A stretch of DNA of 64,000 bases from DASTSN01 sp035549175 (GCA_035549175.1 DASZRL010000123.1:17940-81939); one strand, 5' to 3'; positions 1 to 8,233 are shown, numbered from the stretch's first letter. The notes: generated by a model from the sequence alone, not told the origin. Numbers and translations: made by a program.

Positions 1-644
1 GCAATGGCCCCGGGCTGTATCCAGCGTGTAAAGTCGGCATCCGGCATGGATTGCCGGTTCTGGGGTGTGTCGATTGTACTGGGGACCACCACGGATACCA
101 CGACATTGGTGCCACGGGCCTCCGCATTCAGTATTTCGGCCAGGTGAAACAAAAGCGATTTGGACAGGCTGTAGGCCATGGTGCCCCTGGCTCCGGCCGG
201 ATGCAAGCCCGCCCGGGATCCTATCAGGAAAATACGGCCATATCTGCGTTCCTGCATATGAAGGAAGACAGGGCGGGCTGCATGGAAGGCCGTCTCGAAG
301 TTGAGACGGTATTGGCGCTGGATATCGGAGGAGGACGTGTTAGCCAGGCTGCCGGCGGCAAAGCCCCCCGCGGTCAGTACGGCGGCATCCAGGCTGCCGG
401 CGGCCGTTACGATTTCCTGTATCCATTCGCCGGTCTTTGCTTCATCCTGCAAATCCACATCTCCCCAGGTCACGCCTTCCATACCCGTTGTCGTGTTTGC
501 GGGATTACCGCCATGTCGGGTTCCCCATACGTGCCAGCCGGCACCGGCAAAACGCCGGGCAACTGCCTGGCCCAGGTTACCGGTTGCACCGGTTATCAGA
601 ATTTGCCGGGGCCGGTGTCCCGGTTCAGCGGGGGAGACGGGCAT
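1..644 (-). CDS. SDR family oxidoreductase (3' end cut by window edge)
   Basis: This is a short-chain dehydrogenase/reductase with an NAD(P)-binding Rossmann fold. Reading the minus strand from the ATG at 642-644 gives about 214 residues before the window edge, so the C-terminus is missing. The dinucleotide motif TGATGNLG is at residues 18-25. The catalytic set is visible as Ser143 (LIGSRAG), Tyr158 and Lys162 (YSLSK). The substrate cannot be told from sequence; quinonoid-dihydropteridine-reductase-like or 3-oxoacyl-reductase-like members look similar. It follows the DUF983 gene on the same strand with a 64-base gap. Confidence 0.85.
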   Translation of the reverse strand, partial: MPVSPAEPGHRPRQILITGATGNLGQAVARRFAGAGWHVWGTRHGGNPANTTTGMEGVTWGDVDLQDEAKTGEWIQEIVTAAGSLDAAVLTAGGFAAGSLANTSSSDIQRQYRLNFETAFHAARPVFLHMQERRYGRIFLIGSRAGLHPAGARGTMAYSLSKSLLFHLAEILNAEARGTNVVVSVVVPSTIDTPQNRQSMPDADFTRWIQPGAI

Positions 645-708
645 ACTGAAGGATTTACCGGCTAAGGTAGTGGTTTGTTATTACTTCAGGAGGGACAGGC
701 GCGGCTTG

Positions 709-1167
709 CTACCAGTTATTGGCCTGGTCCGCGTTGAGCCGTTCGCTGACATTTACGGGTTGGTTTTCTTTCCAATGCGGATCAAACCGCACGAACCAGG
801 ATATCCACAAGCTGCGTGAAAGGCGCATCAGCCAGGGTTGCATCAGGAAGAGCAGCACCGCGTTAACGCCGAGCCAGTAAAAAAAACGGTTGTCGTCCAG
901 GGACATCCCGACGGTCAGCAGCCATAACAGGAAGCTTCCCACGCTGACGGCGATCGCAAGGGCGTAACTGACGTACCCGGTCCCGTAATAGAAACCTACC
1001 TCGATTTCCGTGGCCTGACCACAGACGGGGCATTGCTTGTTCATTTCCATGTTTCTCTTGAACCGGTAAGTGAGCGGATACCTGAATAGCTTTCCCTCCC
1101 GGCACCGGGGACACCGGCAGGCCAGGGTGGATGCAAGGTATCCCCTGTATTTAGGTTGATCTGACAT
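709..1167 (-). CDS. DUF983 family zinc-ribbon membrane protein
   Basis: This 152-residue protein has an N-terminal cytoplasmic metal-binding segment with Cys17, Cys19 and Cys22 and a second CPVC pair (Cys46, Cys49), followed by two transmembrane helices at about 66-88 and 96-113. This arrangement is typical of DUF983, a widespread family of unknown function that is often encoded near respiratory genes. It is the last gene before the SDR gene on the same strand and follows the sulfur-related cluster, with a 60-base gap to the DUF6132 gene. Function is not known. Confidence 0.8.
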   Translation of the reverse strand: MSDQPKYRGYLASTLACRCPRCREGKLFRYPLTYRFKRNMEMNKQCPVCGQATEIEVGFYYGTGYVSYALAIAVSVGSFLLWLLTVGMSLDDNRFFYWLGVNAVLLFLMQPWLMRLSRSLWISWFVRFDPHWKENQPVNVSERLNADQANNW

Positions 1168-1227
1168 ACAATGATCTTGCTTTGGTCACGTAATCCATGG
1201 GCCCAAACCGTGCCGGGCCCGTTGTTC

Positions 1228-1437
1228 CTATTTCCCGGACTGCGGCCTTTCCTTTTTGAACATACTGAACAAGAGTCCTCCCATCACCGCCCCGTATGCC
1301 GTGCTATTCGGCCAGCGGGAAGTGATCGGGCAGGTCCCGGTGCTGCATCCCACATAATTCCAGTAAAGGAACCCGGCCAGGGCGCCTACCGAAAGACCGG
1401 CAAGCATCAGCTTATTGCGTTGTATCCAGTTTTTCAT
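1228..1437 (-). CDS. DUF6132-like small membrane protein
   Basis: This 69-residue protein has two predicted transmembrane helices (about 10-29 and 46-60). Between them is a conserved loop with Cys31 and Cys36 in GCSTGTCPITS. That loop is the hallmark of the small Bacteroidota proteins grouped as DUF6132, which commonly accompany rhodanese and sulfur-transfer genes. Its start overlaps the end of the preceding small membrane gene by 26 bases, which suggests translational coupling. The paired cysteines could accept or carry sulfane sulfur at the membrane, but that is inference. Confidence 0.75.
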   Translation of the reverse strand: MKNWIQRNKLMLAGLSVGALAGFLYWNYVGCSTGTCPITSRWPNSTAYGAVMGGLLFSMFKKERPQSGK

Positions 1438-1663
1438 GATCGATGGTTTTTACCGATGACCCGGCGGATTGCCTGCCCGGGTCCGCAGGTACAGAAGGAA
1501 GGCAACAGGCCGGACGGGCCCATACTACATATAACAGCAGAACGCCCGCCCCGATGGCCACCACCGGATCCCCTTGGCGGATCCCCGAATACAGGGCCAT
1601 GCCCGCCAGCAGGGCTTGCAGAACCCGGACCCCTTTTATAGCCGTAAAAATTCTTGATCGCAT
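1412..1663 (-). CDS. small hypothetical membrane protein
   Basis: The frame encodes 83 residues. The first 50 residues form two hydrophobic helices separated by a short GIRQGDP turn. The C-terminal part is polar, with a CC pair after the second helix. It starts 8 bases after the preceding rhodanese stop and overlaps the next gene, so it fits the operon. Helix-GD-helix small proteins of this shape recall the membrane half of YgaP-like rhodaneses, but I do not recognise a specific family. The C-terminal extension has a composition like non-coding frames here, so the true end of the conserved domain may be near residue 55. Confidence 0.55.
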   Translation of the reverse strand: MRSRIFTAIKGVRVLQALLAGMALYSGIRQGDPVVAIGAGVLLLYVVWARPACCLPSVPADPGRQSAGSSVKTIDHEKLDTTQ

Positions 1664-1671
1664 AGCGGTGG

Positions 1672-1986
1672 TTAACGGAGCCTGGCCTGCAGGGAAGCCC
1701 AGCCTCCGCCATTATAGACCTCCATGCCCTGTTGTTTCAGGAAATCGCTGGCGGAACGGCTGCGGGCACCGCTCAGACAGCAGGTAATAACGGGCTTGTT
1801 CAGTTTTTTCAAGGAACTGACCTGACTTTTCAGGTCCTGCAAAGGTACATTAATGGCACCTTTTATGTGCCCGGATCTGAATTCGGCCGCAGAACGCACG
1901 TCGACAATGACGGCGCCTTGTTCGACCAGTACCCTGAAATCAGTTCTGGAATCGGAACCAAATAATTTTTTCAGAATGGATAACAT
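1672..1986 (-). CDS. single-domain rhodanese (membrane-proximal sulfurtransferase)
   Basis: This is a 104-residue rhodanese-homology protein. The rhodanese entry motif IVDVR at 27-31, the GHIKGAINVP segment and the active-site loop around Cys70 (CLSGARS) are all present. Such proteins carry a persulfide on the loop cysteine and pass sulfane sulfur between thiol acceptors. The N-terminus is short and basic with no clear signal peptide, so it is probably cytoplasmic. It lies 14 bases after another rhodanese and directly before two small membrane genes, forming a compact sulfur-relay operon. Confidence 0.88.
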   Translation of the reverse strand: MLSILKKLFGSDSRTDFRVLVEQGAVIVDVRSAAEFRSGHIKGAINVPLQDLKSQVSSLKKLNKPVITCCLSGARSRSASDFLKQQGMEVYNGGGWASLQARLR

Positions 1987-2000
1987 GAAGACGATATTTT

Positions 2001-2282
2001 TTAATTAAGTAATCGGGCGAGGTCGGCATAACCGCCCCCATTATACAATTCCCCCGGGAAGCCGGCAGCTTTCAGGATCTGTATAGCCATACTGCTCCGG
2101 TTACCGCTGCGGCAAAAAAGGATATAAGGACCTTTCTTTTCGGCGATTTCCTGCATCCGGGCCGGGATATCATGCACCGGAATGTTCAGGGCGCCCGGGA
2201 TGTGTCCCTCGGCCAGTTCGCCGGGATTGCGCACGTCCACGAAGGTTGGGGATTGGGTCTCGATGATTTCTTTCAGCGTCAT
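2001..2282 (-). CDS. single-domain rhodanese
   Basis: This is a 93-residue rhodanese domain with FVDVR at 14-18, EGHIPGALNIP at 25-35, and active-site Cys57 in CRSGNRS. The loop composition resembles PspE/GlpE-type thiosulfate or persulfide sulfurtransferases. It is the first gene of the downstream sulfur sub-operon: the preceding porin gene ends at 2365, and the intervening 82 bases contain a Crp/Fnr-like inverted repeat at 2329-2342, about 50 bases upstream of the start codon. Confidence 0.9.
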   Translation of the reverse strand: MTLKEIIETQSPTFVDVRNPGELAEGHIPGALNIPVHDIPARMQEIAEKKGPYILFCRSGNRSSMAIQILKAAGFPGELYNGGGYADLARLLN

Positions 2283-2328
2283 GGAAAGTTGTTTGCTGCA
2301 AAGTTGCTCCGGGGAATCAACCCGGATG

Positions 2329-2342
2329 GTGACATAAGTTAC
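2329..2342. promoter_or_regulatory. candidate Crp/Fnr-type operator upstream of rhodanese
   Basis: The sequence GTGAC-ATAA-GTTAC is a 5-4-5 inverted repeat with one mismatch, centred about 53 bases upstream of the rhodanese start. Its core, TGAC-N4-GTTA, matches the perfect TGAC-N4-GTCA repeats found upstream of the persulfide dioxygenase, tauE and ric genes in this window. The geometry equals that of an FNR box (TTGAT-N4-ATCAA). Confidence 0.4.
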
Positions 2343-2364
2343 TCTGACCGCCAGGCGGTGGTGG

Positions 2365-3804
2365 TTAGAACTGGTAATTGAGAATCAGGTTGATCTGGAA
2401 CATCCTGATTTTGTTATCCACGTACTTCAGGTCGCTGTATGGTTGTTCCCCGGCACCGCCCTTGTAAACCAGCAGGCCTTGCAGGTTCATCCCGTTTAGC
2501 AGCCCGGTAAAATAGCGGGTCAGGCTGCCATTCACCTGGTAATAGGATGGCATTTCATACTTATTCCAGCCGAAGTTGGTGACGGGAGGAAGGGAAAACC
2601 AGCCTCCGGCCATCTCAGCCTTCCAGCGTTCCCGTGCCGGTCTCCAGCTGGTGGAAAGCACCCAGGCTGTGAGGTTGCCAAATCCTTCGTTCCGCTCCCG
2701 CAGCAGAAAGGTGTAAAACGGCTCCCTTCCCCATTCGCGGGGCATCAGGAAGCGCCCGTCCCCGGTAATCCGGGTAAAGTTCAGAAAGGACTCCACCCGG
2801 GAAATCCGGTATCCCACCCGGGCGCTCAGTACCAGGGACCGTTCTGCCGTGGGGAAATACCGGTAGGCCGGATTGGAGTTACCGCCCTCCCCAACGGGCA
2901 GTTGGAGGGTGGTTTGCAGTCCGGCCAACACCGCCCTGCCGCCGGGCAGGCTGTCTGTCCAGTCTGCCTGAAGCAGGGTTGTATTCAGGATGTTGGCGAC
3001 ATAATAGTTCCAGACCTGCCAGGTCCAGGCAGGGCGGGATTGGGTGATACCCAGGATGCCAATCCCGCCACTGCGGGTATGGCCTCCATAGTTGCTGTGC
3101 TGGCCGGATTCGTCGATGCCCTGGGCATACAGTCCGAGGGAGGATCCGGTGGCATACCAGCCTGCCGTGGAACGCGGGGCCATTTTCCAGAGCCAACCGG
3201 CCTTCAGGGAGATATTCCCGCAAATGCGGCTTTCCAGCCACGCACCTTCCTGGAACCCGGGACGCATACGGCCGTCCTGGGGATTGATGAACGGAGTATT
3301 GATGGACTGCTTTCCGACGGTCAGGCTGTTGGCCCCGCGTGCATAGCGCAGGAAAAGCTCTTCCAACCTGGGTATCAGGTTACTTGCGGGATGCGTCAGG
3401 TCGAACAGACCCTTTTCGTACCGGTTGGGACTGCCGCTTACCGGGTTGGGTTGCAGCAGATCGGAGGAAGCGATCCTTCCGGTGAAGGAACCGCCGATAC
3501 CGGCCTGCAGACCTTTGAAGGAGGGGGTACGATAGCCCAGGGCTACGGAGGAGGCCAGGGCATAATAATCCCTGAGCCCGGACTCATTCAGGGTGCTCAT
3601 GAAAAACTCCCGCGCCTGCAGGTGGAAGGCGCCCCCGCGCAGCCGGCCAGCCAGGCTGACCGAATCCCAGGGCACAGCGGAACCCGCCGGGTCCTGACCA
3701 AGGGCCAGCCCGGGAATGCCAAGCGCCAACCAAAGAAACCACCGGCCGGGGATCAACCGGGAAACCGCCGTTTTCCTGCCTGCACAGCTGCTATGCCGCT
3801 TCAT
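2365..3804 (-). CDS. OprD-like outer-membrane porin
   Basis: This is a 479-residue outer-membrane beta-barrel. The start chosen is the ATG at 3804, which gives a basic N-terminus followed by a hydrophobic signal ending in ALGQ near residue 36. The N-terminal barrel segment, with RLRGGAF and AREFF motifs followed by DYYALA, resembles Bacteroidota OprD-family porins. The chain ends in LNYQF, with the terminal aromatic residue typical of BAM substrates. It lies about 20 bases downstream of the persulfide dioxygenase gene and is probably co-transcribed, so it may admit or release sulfur oxyanions; this is inferred from context only. Confidence 0.7.
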   Translation of the reverse strand: MKRHSSCAGRKTAVSRLIPGRWFLWLALGIPGLALGQDPAGSAVPWDSVSLAGRLRGGAFHLQAREFFMSTLNESGLRDYYALASSVALGYRTPSFKGLQAGIGGSFTGRIASSDLLQPNPVSGSPNRYEKGLFDLTHPASNLIPRLEELFLRYARGANSLTVGKQSINTPFINPQDGRMRPGFQEGAWLESRICGNISLKAGWLWKMAPRSTAGWYATGSSLGLYAQGIDESGQHSNYGGHTRSGGIGILGITQSRPAWTWQVWNYYVANILNTTLLQADWTDSLPGGRAVLAGLQTTLQLPVGEGGNSNPAYRYFPTAERSLVLSARVGYRISRVESFLNFTRITGDGRFLMPREWGREPFYTFLLRERNEGFGNLTAWVLSTSWRPARERWKAEMAGGWFSLPPVTNFGWNKYEMPSYYQVNGSLTRYFTGLLNGMNLQGLLVYKGGAGEQPYSDLKYVDNKIRMFQINLILNYQF

Positions 3805-3823
3805 GATCCGTAACATGACAGGG

Positions 3824-5245
3824 TCAGAGCATGGTGGTAGGCCGGACATATTCTGTAAGCCGGAAGCGCCCGGATTCCTTGAGGCCCCGGAATCCGCCCG
3901 GGATGTCTACCAGGTTCCGGAATCCACGGGCACGCAGTACCGAAATGAAGATCATGGACCGGTATCCGCCGGCACAGTGCACGTAATAGCTCTTGTTCCG
4001 GTCGATTTCCTGCATATGCTGGTTGATATAATCCAGGGGCATATTCTCGGCGGTAACCAAATGTTCGGAATCATATTCACTCCGGCGGCGGACGTCCAGG
4101 ATCGGGGTATGCGGATCCTTTTCCAACAGCCGGGCAAGCTGCTCCACGCCGATGGATTCAACCTGGTCCACTTCCCGCCCGGCTTCTTTCCAGGCGGCAA
4201 ATCCCCCTTTCAGGTACCCGATCGACTGATCATAACCCACCCGGGCCATCCGGGTCACCACCTCTTCCTCCCGGCCGGGATCTGTTACAAAGAGGATCTT
4301 CTGCCGGATATCCGGGATCAGGGTGCCCACCCAGTTGGCAAACTGGCCATCCAGCCCGATGTTGATCGAATTGGGGATAAAACCCGCGGCAAATTCCGAG
4401 GCCTTCCGGGTATCCAGAACCAGCGCGCCGGTTTCATTGGCTGCGGCTTCGAACGCCTCCGGGCTGAGGGCCTGGGTGCCCCGTTTCAGCACCTTGTCGA
4501 TGCTTTCATAGCCCTGGATGTTCATGAGCACATTCAGGGGGAAATATTGCGGAGGAGGGGTCAGGCCGGTCAGGATTTCCTGGATAAACTGCTCCCGGGT
4601 CAGGCCGGGGCGAAGGGCATAGTTGGTGGCCTTCTGGTGCCCCAGGGTGTCGGTCGTTTCATTGCTCATGTTCTTGCCGCAGGCGCTGCCGGCCCCATGG
4701 GCCGGGTAGATGATCAGATCGTCCGGCAGGGGCAGGATCTTATGTTGCAGGGAATCGTAAAGATGACTTGCCAGCACTTCCTGGGTAAGTTCCGGTTTTA
4801 CCTTCTGGGCGAGATCCGGGCGACCCACATCCCCGATGAAAAGGGTGTCCCCGGTAAACAGGGCCACGGGCTTGCCGCTTTCATCCAGGAGCAGGTAGCA
4901 GGAACTCTCCATGGTATGCCCGGGGGTGTGCAGGACCCTGAGCCGCACGTTACCGATCGGGAACTCCTGGCCGTCACGGGCTACGATGGCCGCAAAGGCG
5001 GGTGCTGCGGTAGGTCCGTAGACGATCTGCGCGCCGGTCTTGCTTGCCAGGTCCAGGTGGCCCGACACAAAATCGGCATGGAAGTGCGTTTCAAAAATGT
5101 ACTTGATCCGGGCCTTTCCCCGTTCAGCACGCTCCACGTAATTATCCACTTCGCGCAGGGGGTCAATGACGGCGGCCTCCCCGTTGCTTTCGATATAATA
5201 GGCCCCCTGGGCCAGGCAACCGGTATAGATTTGTTCGATTTTCAT
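3824..5245 (-). CDS. CstB-like persulfide dioxygenase / rhodanese fusion
   Basis: This 473-residue protein fuses a metallo-beta-lactamase-fold domain (about 1-230) to two rhodanese domains. The MBL part has HFHAD at 54-58, His110 in HTPGH, Asp133 in TGDT and His183, which is the iron site of ETHE1/CstB persulfide dioxygenases. The middle rhodanese (about 260-360) has TDPGRE where the loop cysteine should be, so it is a pseudo-domain. The last has an intact loop at Cys424 (CAGGYRS). This order (dioxygenase, inactive rhodanese, active rhodanese) matches staphylococcal CstB, which converts persulfide to thiosulfate. The ATG at 5245 is chosen because the family starts MKIEQ; the longer frame adds non-homologous residues. 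Confidence 0.85.
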   Translation of the reverse strand: MKIEQIYTGCLAQGAYYIESNGEAAVIDPLREVDNYVERAERGKARIKYIFETHFHADFVSGHLDLASKTGAQIVYGPTAAPAFAAIVARDGQEFPIGNVRLRVLHTPGHTMESSCYLLLDESGKPVALFTGDTLFIGDVGRPDLAQKVKPELTQEVLASHLYDSLQHKILPLPDDLIIYPAHGAGSACGKNMSNETTDTLGHQKATNYALRPGLTREQFIQEILTGLTPPPQYFPLNVLMNIQGYESIDKVLKRGTQALSPEAFEAAANETGALVLDTRKASEFAAGFIPNSINIGLDGQFANWVGTLIPDIRQKILFVTDPGREEEVVTRMARVGYDQSIGYLKGGFAAWKEAGREVDQVESIGVEQLARLLEKDPHTPILDVRRRSEYDSEHLVTAENMPLDYINQHMQEIDRNKSYYVHCAGGYRSMIFISVLRARGFRNLVDIPGGFRGLKESGRFRLTEYVRPTTML

Positions 5246-5310
5246 ATGCGTATGATCCGTTAAGTTCTTGATGGAAGGACAAAGTTGCACCGGATCCCCG
5301 GCTGGTACTA

Positions 5311-5322
5311 TGACTTTTGTCA
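5311..5322. promoter_or_regulatory. candidate Crp/Fnr-type operator upstream of persulfide dioxygenase
   Basis: TGAC-TTTT-GTCA is a perfect 4-4-4 inverted repeat, centred about 71 bases upstream of the dioxygenase start and inside the gap that follows the tauE stop. The same twelve bases occur upstream of ric at 58685-58696. A tetraloop hairpin is an alternative reading, but no T-run follows it on either strand. Confidence 0.5.
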
Positions 5323-5336
5323 CAGGAAGGCCTGCC

Positions 5337-6128
5337 TCAGGTATACAGGAGTTCCCGGACCAGGATATAGATACCCATCGCCAGTACAAACCAGCCAAAG
5401 GCCGGCTTGAGCTTTTCCCCGGCGATACGGGTCCTTAGCCCGATGCCGATCAGCATGCCCCCGATCGCAAAGGCGCTGAAGAGAAGCAGGAAGTTCCAGT
5501 GAATATTCATGGACCCGATGGCTCCGGCAAAGGAAGCCAGGGTGTTCATGGTGATGATCAGCAGGGAAGTTCCGATGGCCTTTTTGATAGGCAGGTGAAG
5601 CAGCAGCACCAGGGCCGGTATGATCAGGAACCCGCCGCCGGCTCCTACCAGCCCGGTCAGGATGCCCACCGCCAGCCCGCTCAGCAGCACGGAAACCAGG
5701 TTATTGGATCGCGGTCCGGTAGGACCCTGCTTCTGCGGCCTGATCATGCTGACGGAGGCCGCCACCATGACCATGGCAAAGACGACCAGCAGGAAGATGT
5801 GCTTGGTGAACTGGAACGAACCGGCCGTAAACAGGGGATCAGGGATGAGGGGCAGAAGCCAGCGGCGGACCGTCAGGGCCGCGCCAATGGAAGGCAGGCC
5901 GAACAGCAGGGCCGTCTTCAGGTCGATCTGCTTCTTGAAATAGGATTCGATGGCGCCGGACAGGGAACTGGCGCCGACAATAAACAGGGAATATCCGGTG
6001 GCCGTTACGGCGTCCAGCCCAATGACATAGACGAGGATCGGAACGGTCAGGATAGACCCGCCGGCACCGATGATGCCCAGAGAAATCCCGATCAGGGTAG
6101 CCAGTGTATATCCGATGAAGGTTGCCAT
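5337..6128 (-). CDS. sulfite exporter TauE/SafE family membrane protein
   Basis: This is a 263-residue permease with about eight transmembrane helices and the duplicated glycine-rich signature of the TauE/SafE family: LGIIGAGGS near the N-terminus and LTGLVGAGGG in the second half. The family exports organosulfonates, sulfite or related anions. The ATG at 6128 is preferred because it places the first helix at the N-terminus; an in-frame ATG at 6179 would add a 17-residue polar extension that overlaps the candidate operator. The pairing with a persulfide dioxygenase parallels the staphylococcal cst operon, where TauE accompanies CstB. Confidence 0.85.
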   Translation of the reverse strand: MATFIGYTLATLIGISLGIIGAGGSILTVPILVYVIGLDAVTATGYSLFIVGASSLSGAIESYFKKQIDLKTALLFGLPSIGAALTVRRWLLPLIPDPLFTAGSFQFTKHIFLLVVFAMVMVAASVSMIRPQKQGPTGPRSNNLVSVLLSGLAVGILTGLVGAGGGFLIIPALVLLLHLPIKKAIGTSLLIITMNTLASFAGAIGSMNIHWNFLLLFSAFAIGGMLIGIGLRTRIAGEKLKPAFGWFVLAMGIYILVRELLYT

Positions 6129-6164
6129 CCGGGGGCAAAAATCAGGGTCTGCCGGATGGATTTT

Positions 6165-6180
6165 GGTGACTTGGGTCACC
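6165..6180. promoter_or_regulatory. candidate Crp/Fnr-type operator upstream of tauE
   Basis: GGTGAC-TTGG-GTCACC is a perfect 6-4-6 inverted repeat, centred about 44 bases upstream of the tauE ATG and immediately downstream of the crp-like gene stop. It is the most symmetric member of the repeat family in this window. Its distance from the start fits a promoter-proximal activator or repressor site. Confidence 0.55.
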
Positions 6181-6191
6181 GGGATGGCTGA

Positions 6192-6809
6192 TCAGAGCAG
6201 TTCCACCATATTGCGGTGCAGCTTTACCAGGTTACGCTGTTCCATCTTCTTGAGCAGCCGGGACACCACCTCCCGGGACGTATTCAGGTCGGAGGCGATT
6301 TCCTGGTGGGAAAGGGTGATCATCCTTCTGCCCGTTTCGTCGGCGTAGCGTTTCAGGTAAAATTCAAGGCGTTCGTCCATGTTCCGGAAGGCCACATGGT
6401 CAATTACCGCCAGCAGTTCATCAAACCGGGCCCGGTACGTCCTGATAACGAACTGGTACCAGCTCTTGAACCGCGTCATGAGCTGTTCCATCAGCTGCAG
6501 GGGGACCAGGATCACGGAGGTCTCCTCCTCTGCCACCGCCATCACCTCACTGGTACTGGACTGCAGGGCACAGATCATGGAGATGGCGCAGGCATCACCC
6601 GGCCCCAGGTAGTACATGAGGAATTCACCGCCTTCATCACTTTCCCGGTAGATCTTGATACGCCCTTCCAGCACGAGGATGGTGGATTTGATGTACTGCC
6701 CGGTCCGCATGATGACCTCCCCGGCCGCAAAGGTCTTGGGGACGGCTTCCTTTTCAATGGCTTCGATAAGTTCCGGTTCGAATCCGGAGAACTGATTTTG
6801 CAGGTTCAT
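6192..6809 (-). CDS. Crp/Fnr family transcriptional regulator
   Basis: This 205-residue regulator has an N-terminal cyclic-nucleotide-binding-like beta roll (about 15-115), a dimerisation helix and a C-terminal winged helix. The recognition helix TSREVVSRLLKK carries Glu180, Ser183 and Arg184, the E-xx-SR set with which FNR reads TGA half-sites. There is no FNR-type N-terminal cysteine cluster. Two cysteines, Cys74 and Cys80, sit in the effector fold (GDACAISMIC) and could act as a redox or persulfide switch; that is inference. The gene starts 9 bases after murF ends and lies upstream of tauE and the persulfide dioxygenase, its likely targets. Confidence 0.85.
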   Translation of the reverse strand: MNLQNQFSGFEPELIEAIEKEAVPKTFAAGEVIMRTGQYIKSTILVLEGRIKIYRESDEGGEFLMYYLGPGDACAISMICALQSSTSEVMAVAEEETSVILVPLQLMEQLMTRFKSWYQFVIRTYRARFDELLAVIDHVAFRNMDERLEFYLKRYADETGRRMITLSHQEIASDLNTSREVVSRLLKKMEQRNLVKLHRNMVELL

Positions 6810-6818
6810 GGTTATCGT

Positions 6819-8099
6819 TTACGTATCCAGTACTTTTTCCATCTGCATGCTGCGGGAACCCTTGACCAGGAAATAATGGTTTTCGAAGTGCTGGTCGCGC
6901 AGCCAGGCGCCGGCCGCCGCGGCATCCGGGAAGGCCAGGTAGGGATGGTCAATGCGCAGGAAGTCGCCTCCCACCAGCAGGACCCGGTCCCACGGGTACT
7001 GCCCGATGAGAGCCACAATGGCCCGGTGTTCTGCCAGGCTATCAGGGCCGAGTTCGGCCATCGCCCCCAAAACCAGGACTTTGCCCGGAGCATGCAGCCG
7101 GGCAAAATTTTCGATGGCGAGCCGCATGCTGCTGGGATTGGCGTTATAGGCATCCAGGATAATGCGGTTGCTACCCCGTTCCACCAGCTGGGAGCGGCTG
7201 TTGGACGGCTGGTAGTCCATGATGGCCCGGCGGATGGCGTCCTCGTCGACACCGAAATACTTACCCACCGCCACGGCGGCCAGTACGTTGGGGGTATTGT
7301 AGTCCCCGACCAGCTGGGTGGGGATCCGGGTCGGTGCCATGCCGCCCTGGACGGCCACTTCCAGGAAGGGTTCACTCTGAACGGCCTGCCCGGTTATATC
7401 TGCATCGCGGGTTCCGTAGGTGAAGACCCGGGAGATCCCCCGGCTCATGTCCCGCAGGTATTCGTAATCCCACATGATGAACACGGCTCCCTGGTGGAGC
7501 CGCAGGTAATCATACAATTCTCCCTTACCCTTGCGGACTCCCTCGACCCCCCCGAATCCCTCCAGGTGGGCCTTGCCGCAGTTGGTAATCAGCCCGTAGG
7601 TGGGCAGGGTATAGGTACAGTACCCGGCAATCTCACCCTGGTGGTTGGCGCCCATTTCAATGACGGCCATTTCCGCATCCCGGCGGATACGCAGCAGGGT
7701 AAGGGGGATGCCAATATGGTTATTGAGATTCCCCTGGGTGGTGTAGGTCCGGAAGCGGGAGGAAAGGACGGCGTGAATGAGTTCCTTGGTCGTGGTCTTA
7801 CCATTACTTCCCGTGATGGCCAGAAAGGGGATGCTGAACTGTTGCCGGTGGTGCCGGGCCAGTTCCTGCAGGGTAGTGAGGACCTGCTCCACCAGGATCG
7901 TCCTGCCGGGCACTTCATAGGCGGGATTGTCGATAATGCCGTAGGCTGCGCCGCGTTCCAGCGCCTCCCGGACAAAGGCATTGCCGTCAAATTTATCGCC
8001 CCGTAAGGCAAAGAACAGGTCCCCCGGCCTGATCTGGCGGGTGTCGGTCTGTACCTGCGGGTACTGCAGGTAAATCTGGTATAATTCCGGGACTCCCAT
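6819..8099 (-). CDS. murF: UDP-N-acetylmuramoyl-tripeptide--D-alanyl-D-alanine ligase
   Basis: MurF adds D-Ala-D-Ala to the UDP-MurNAc tripeptide in the cytoplasm, the last soluble step of peptidoglycan precursor synthesis. The 426-residue protein has the N-terminal uridine-binding Mur domain, the ATP loop TGSNGKTT (about 96-103), the NNHIG segment and the VIEMGANHQGEI region that are characteristic of MurF. The ATG at 8099 matches the family N-terminus; an upstream in-frame ATG at 8261 would run back through the gldJ terminator and is rejected. The normal dcw neighbours are absent. Confidence 0.93.
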   Translation of the reverse strand: MGVPELYQIYLQYPQVQTDTRQIRPGDLFFALRGDKFDGNAFVREALERGAAYGIIDNPAYEVPGRTILVEQVLTTLQELARHHRQQFSIPFLAITGSNGKTTTKELIHAVLSSRFRTYTTQGNLNNHIGIPLTLLRIRRDAEMAVIEMGANHQGEIAGYCTYTLPTYGLITNCGKAHLEGFGGVEGVRKGKGELYDYLRLHQGAVFIMWDYEYLRDMSRGISRVFTYGTRDADITGQAVQSEPFLEVAVQGGMAPTRIPTQLVGDYNTPNVLAAVAVGKYFGVDEDAIRRAIMDYQPSNSRSQLVERGSNRIILDAYNANPSSMRLAIENFARLHAPGKVLVLGAMAELGPDSLAEHRAIVALIGQYPWDRVLLVGGDFLRIDHPYLAFPDAAAAGAWLRDQHFENHYFLVKGSRSMQMEKVLDT

Positions 8100-8179
8100 C
8101 CAGCAAATGTAAGCAGGCCGGGCCAACTGCCCGCTCCGGTCTCCCGGGGGCCCGTGTCCCCTCAGCCGGGCGAAAAACA

Positions 8180-8210
8180 AAGACCCGGAACAGGTCGTGT
8201 TCCGGGTCTT
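8180..8210 (-). terminator. intrinsic terminator after gldJ
   Basis: A perfect 13-bp stem (AAGACCCGGAACA paired with TGTTCCGGGTCTT) with a 5-base loop lies 24 bases beyond the gldJ stop. On the minus strand it is followed by TTGTTTTT. It separates the gldJ transcript from murF. Confidence 0.9.
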
Positions 8211-8233
8211 CAAGGAGGTATAGGCAGGCGGGA

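Noticed and set aside
3716..5263. A 515-codon plus-strand open frame opposite the persulfide dioxygenase gene
   Set aside because: It is a shadow of a GC-rich gene with well-conserved motifs on the minus strand; its translation is low-complexity and matches no family.
6216..8006. A 596-codon plus-strand open frame opposite the crp-like gene and murF
   Set aside because: It spans two clearly identified minus-strand genes and their junction; composition is that of an antisense frame.
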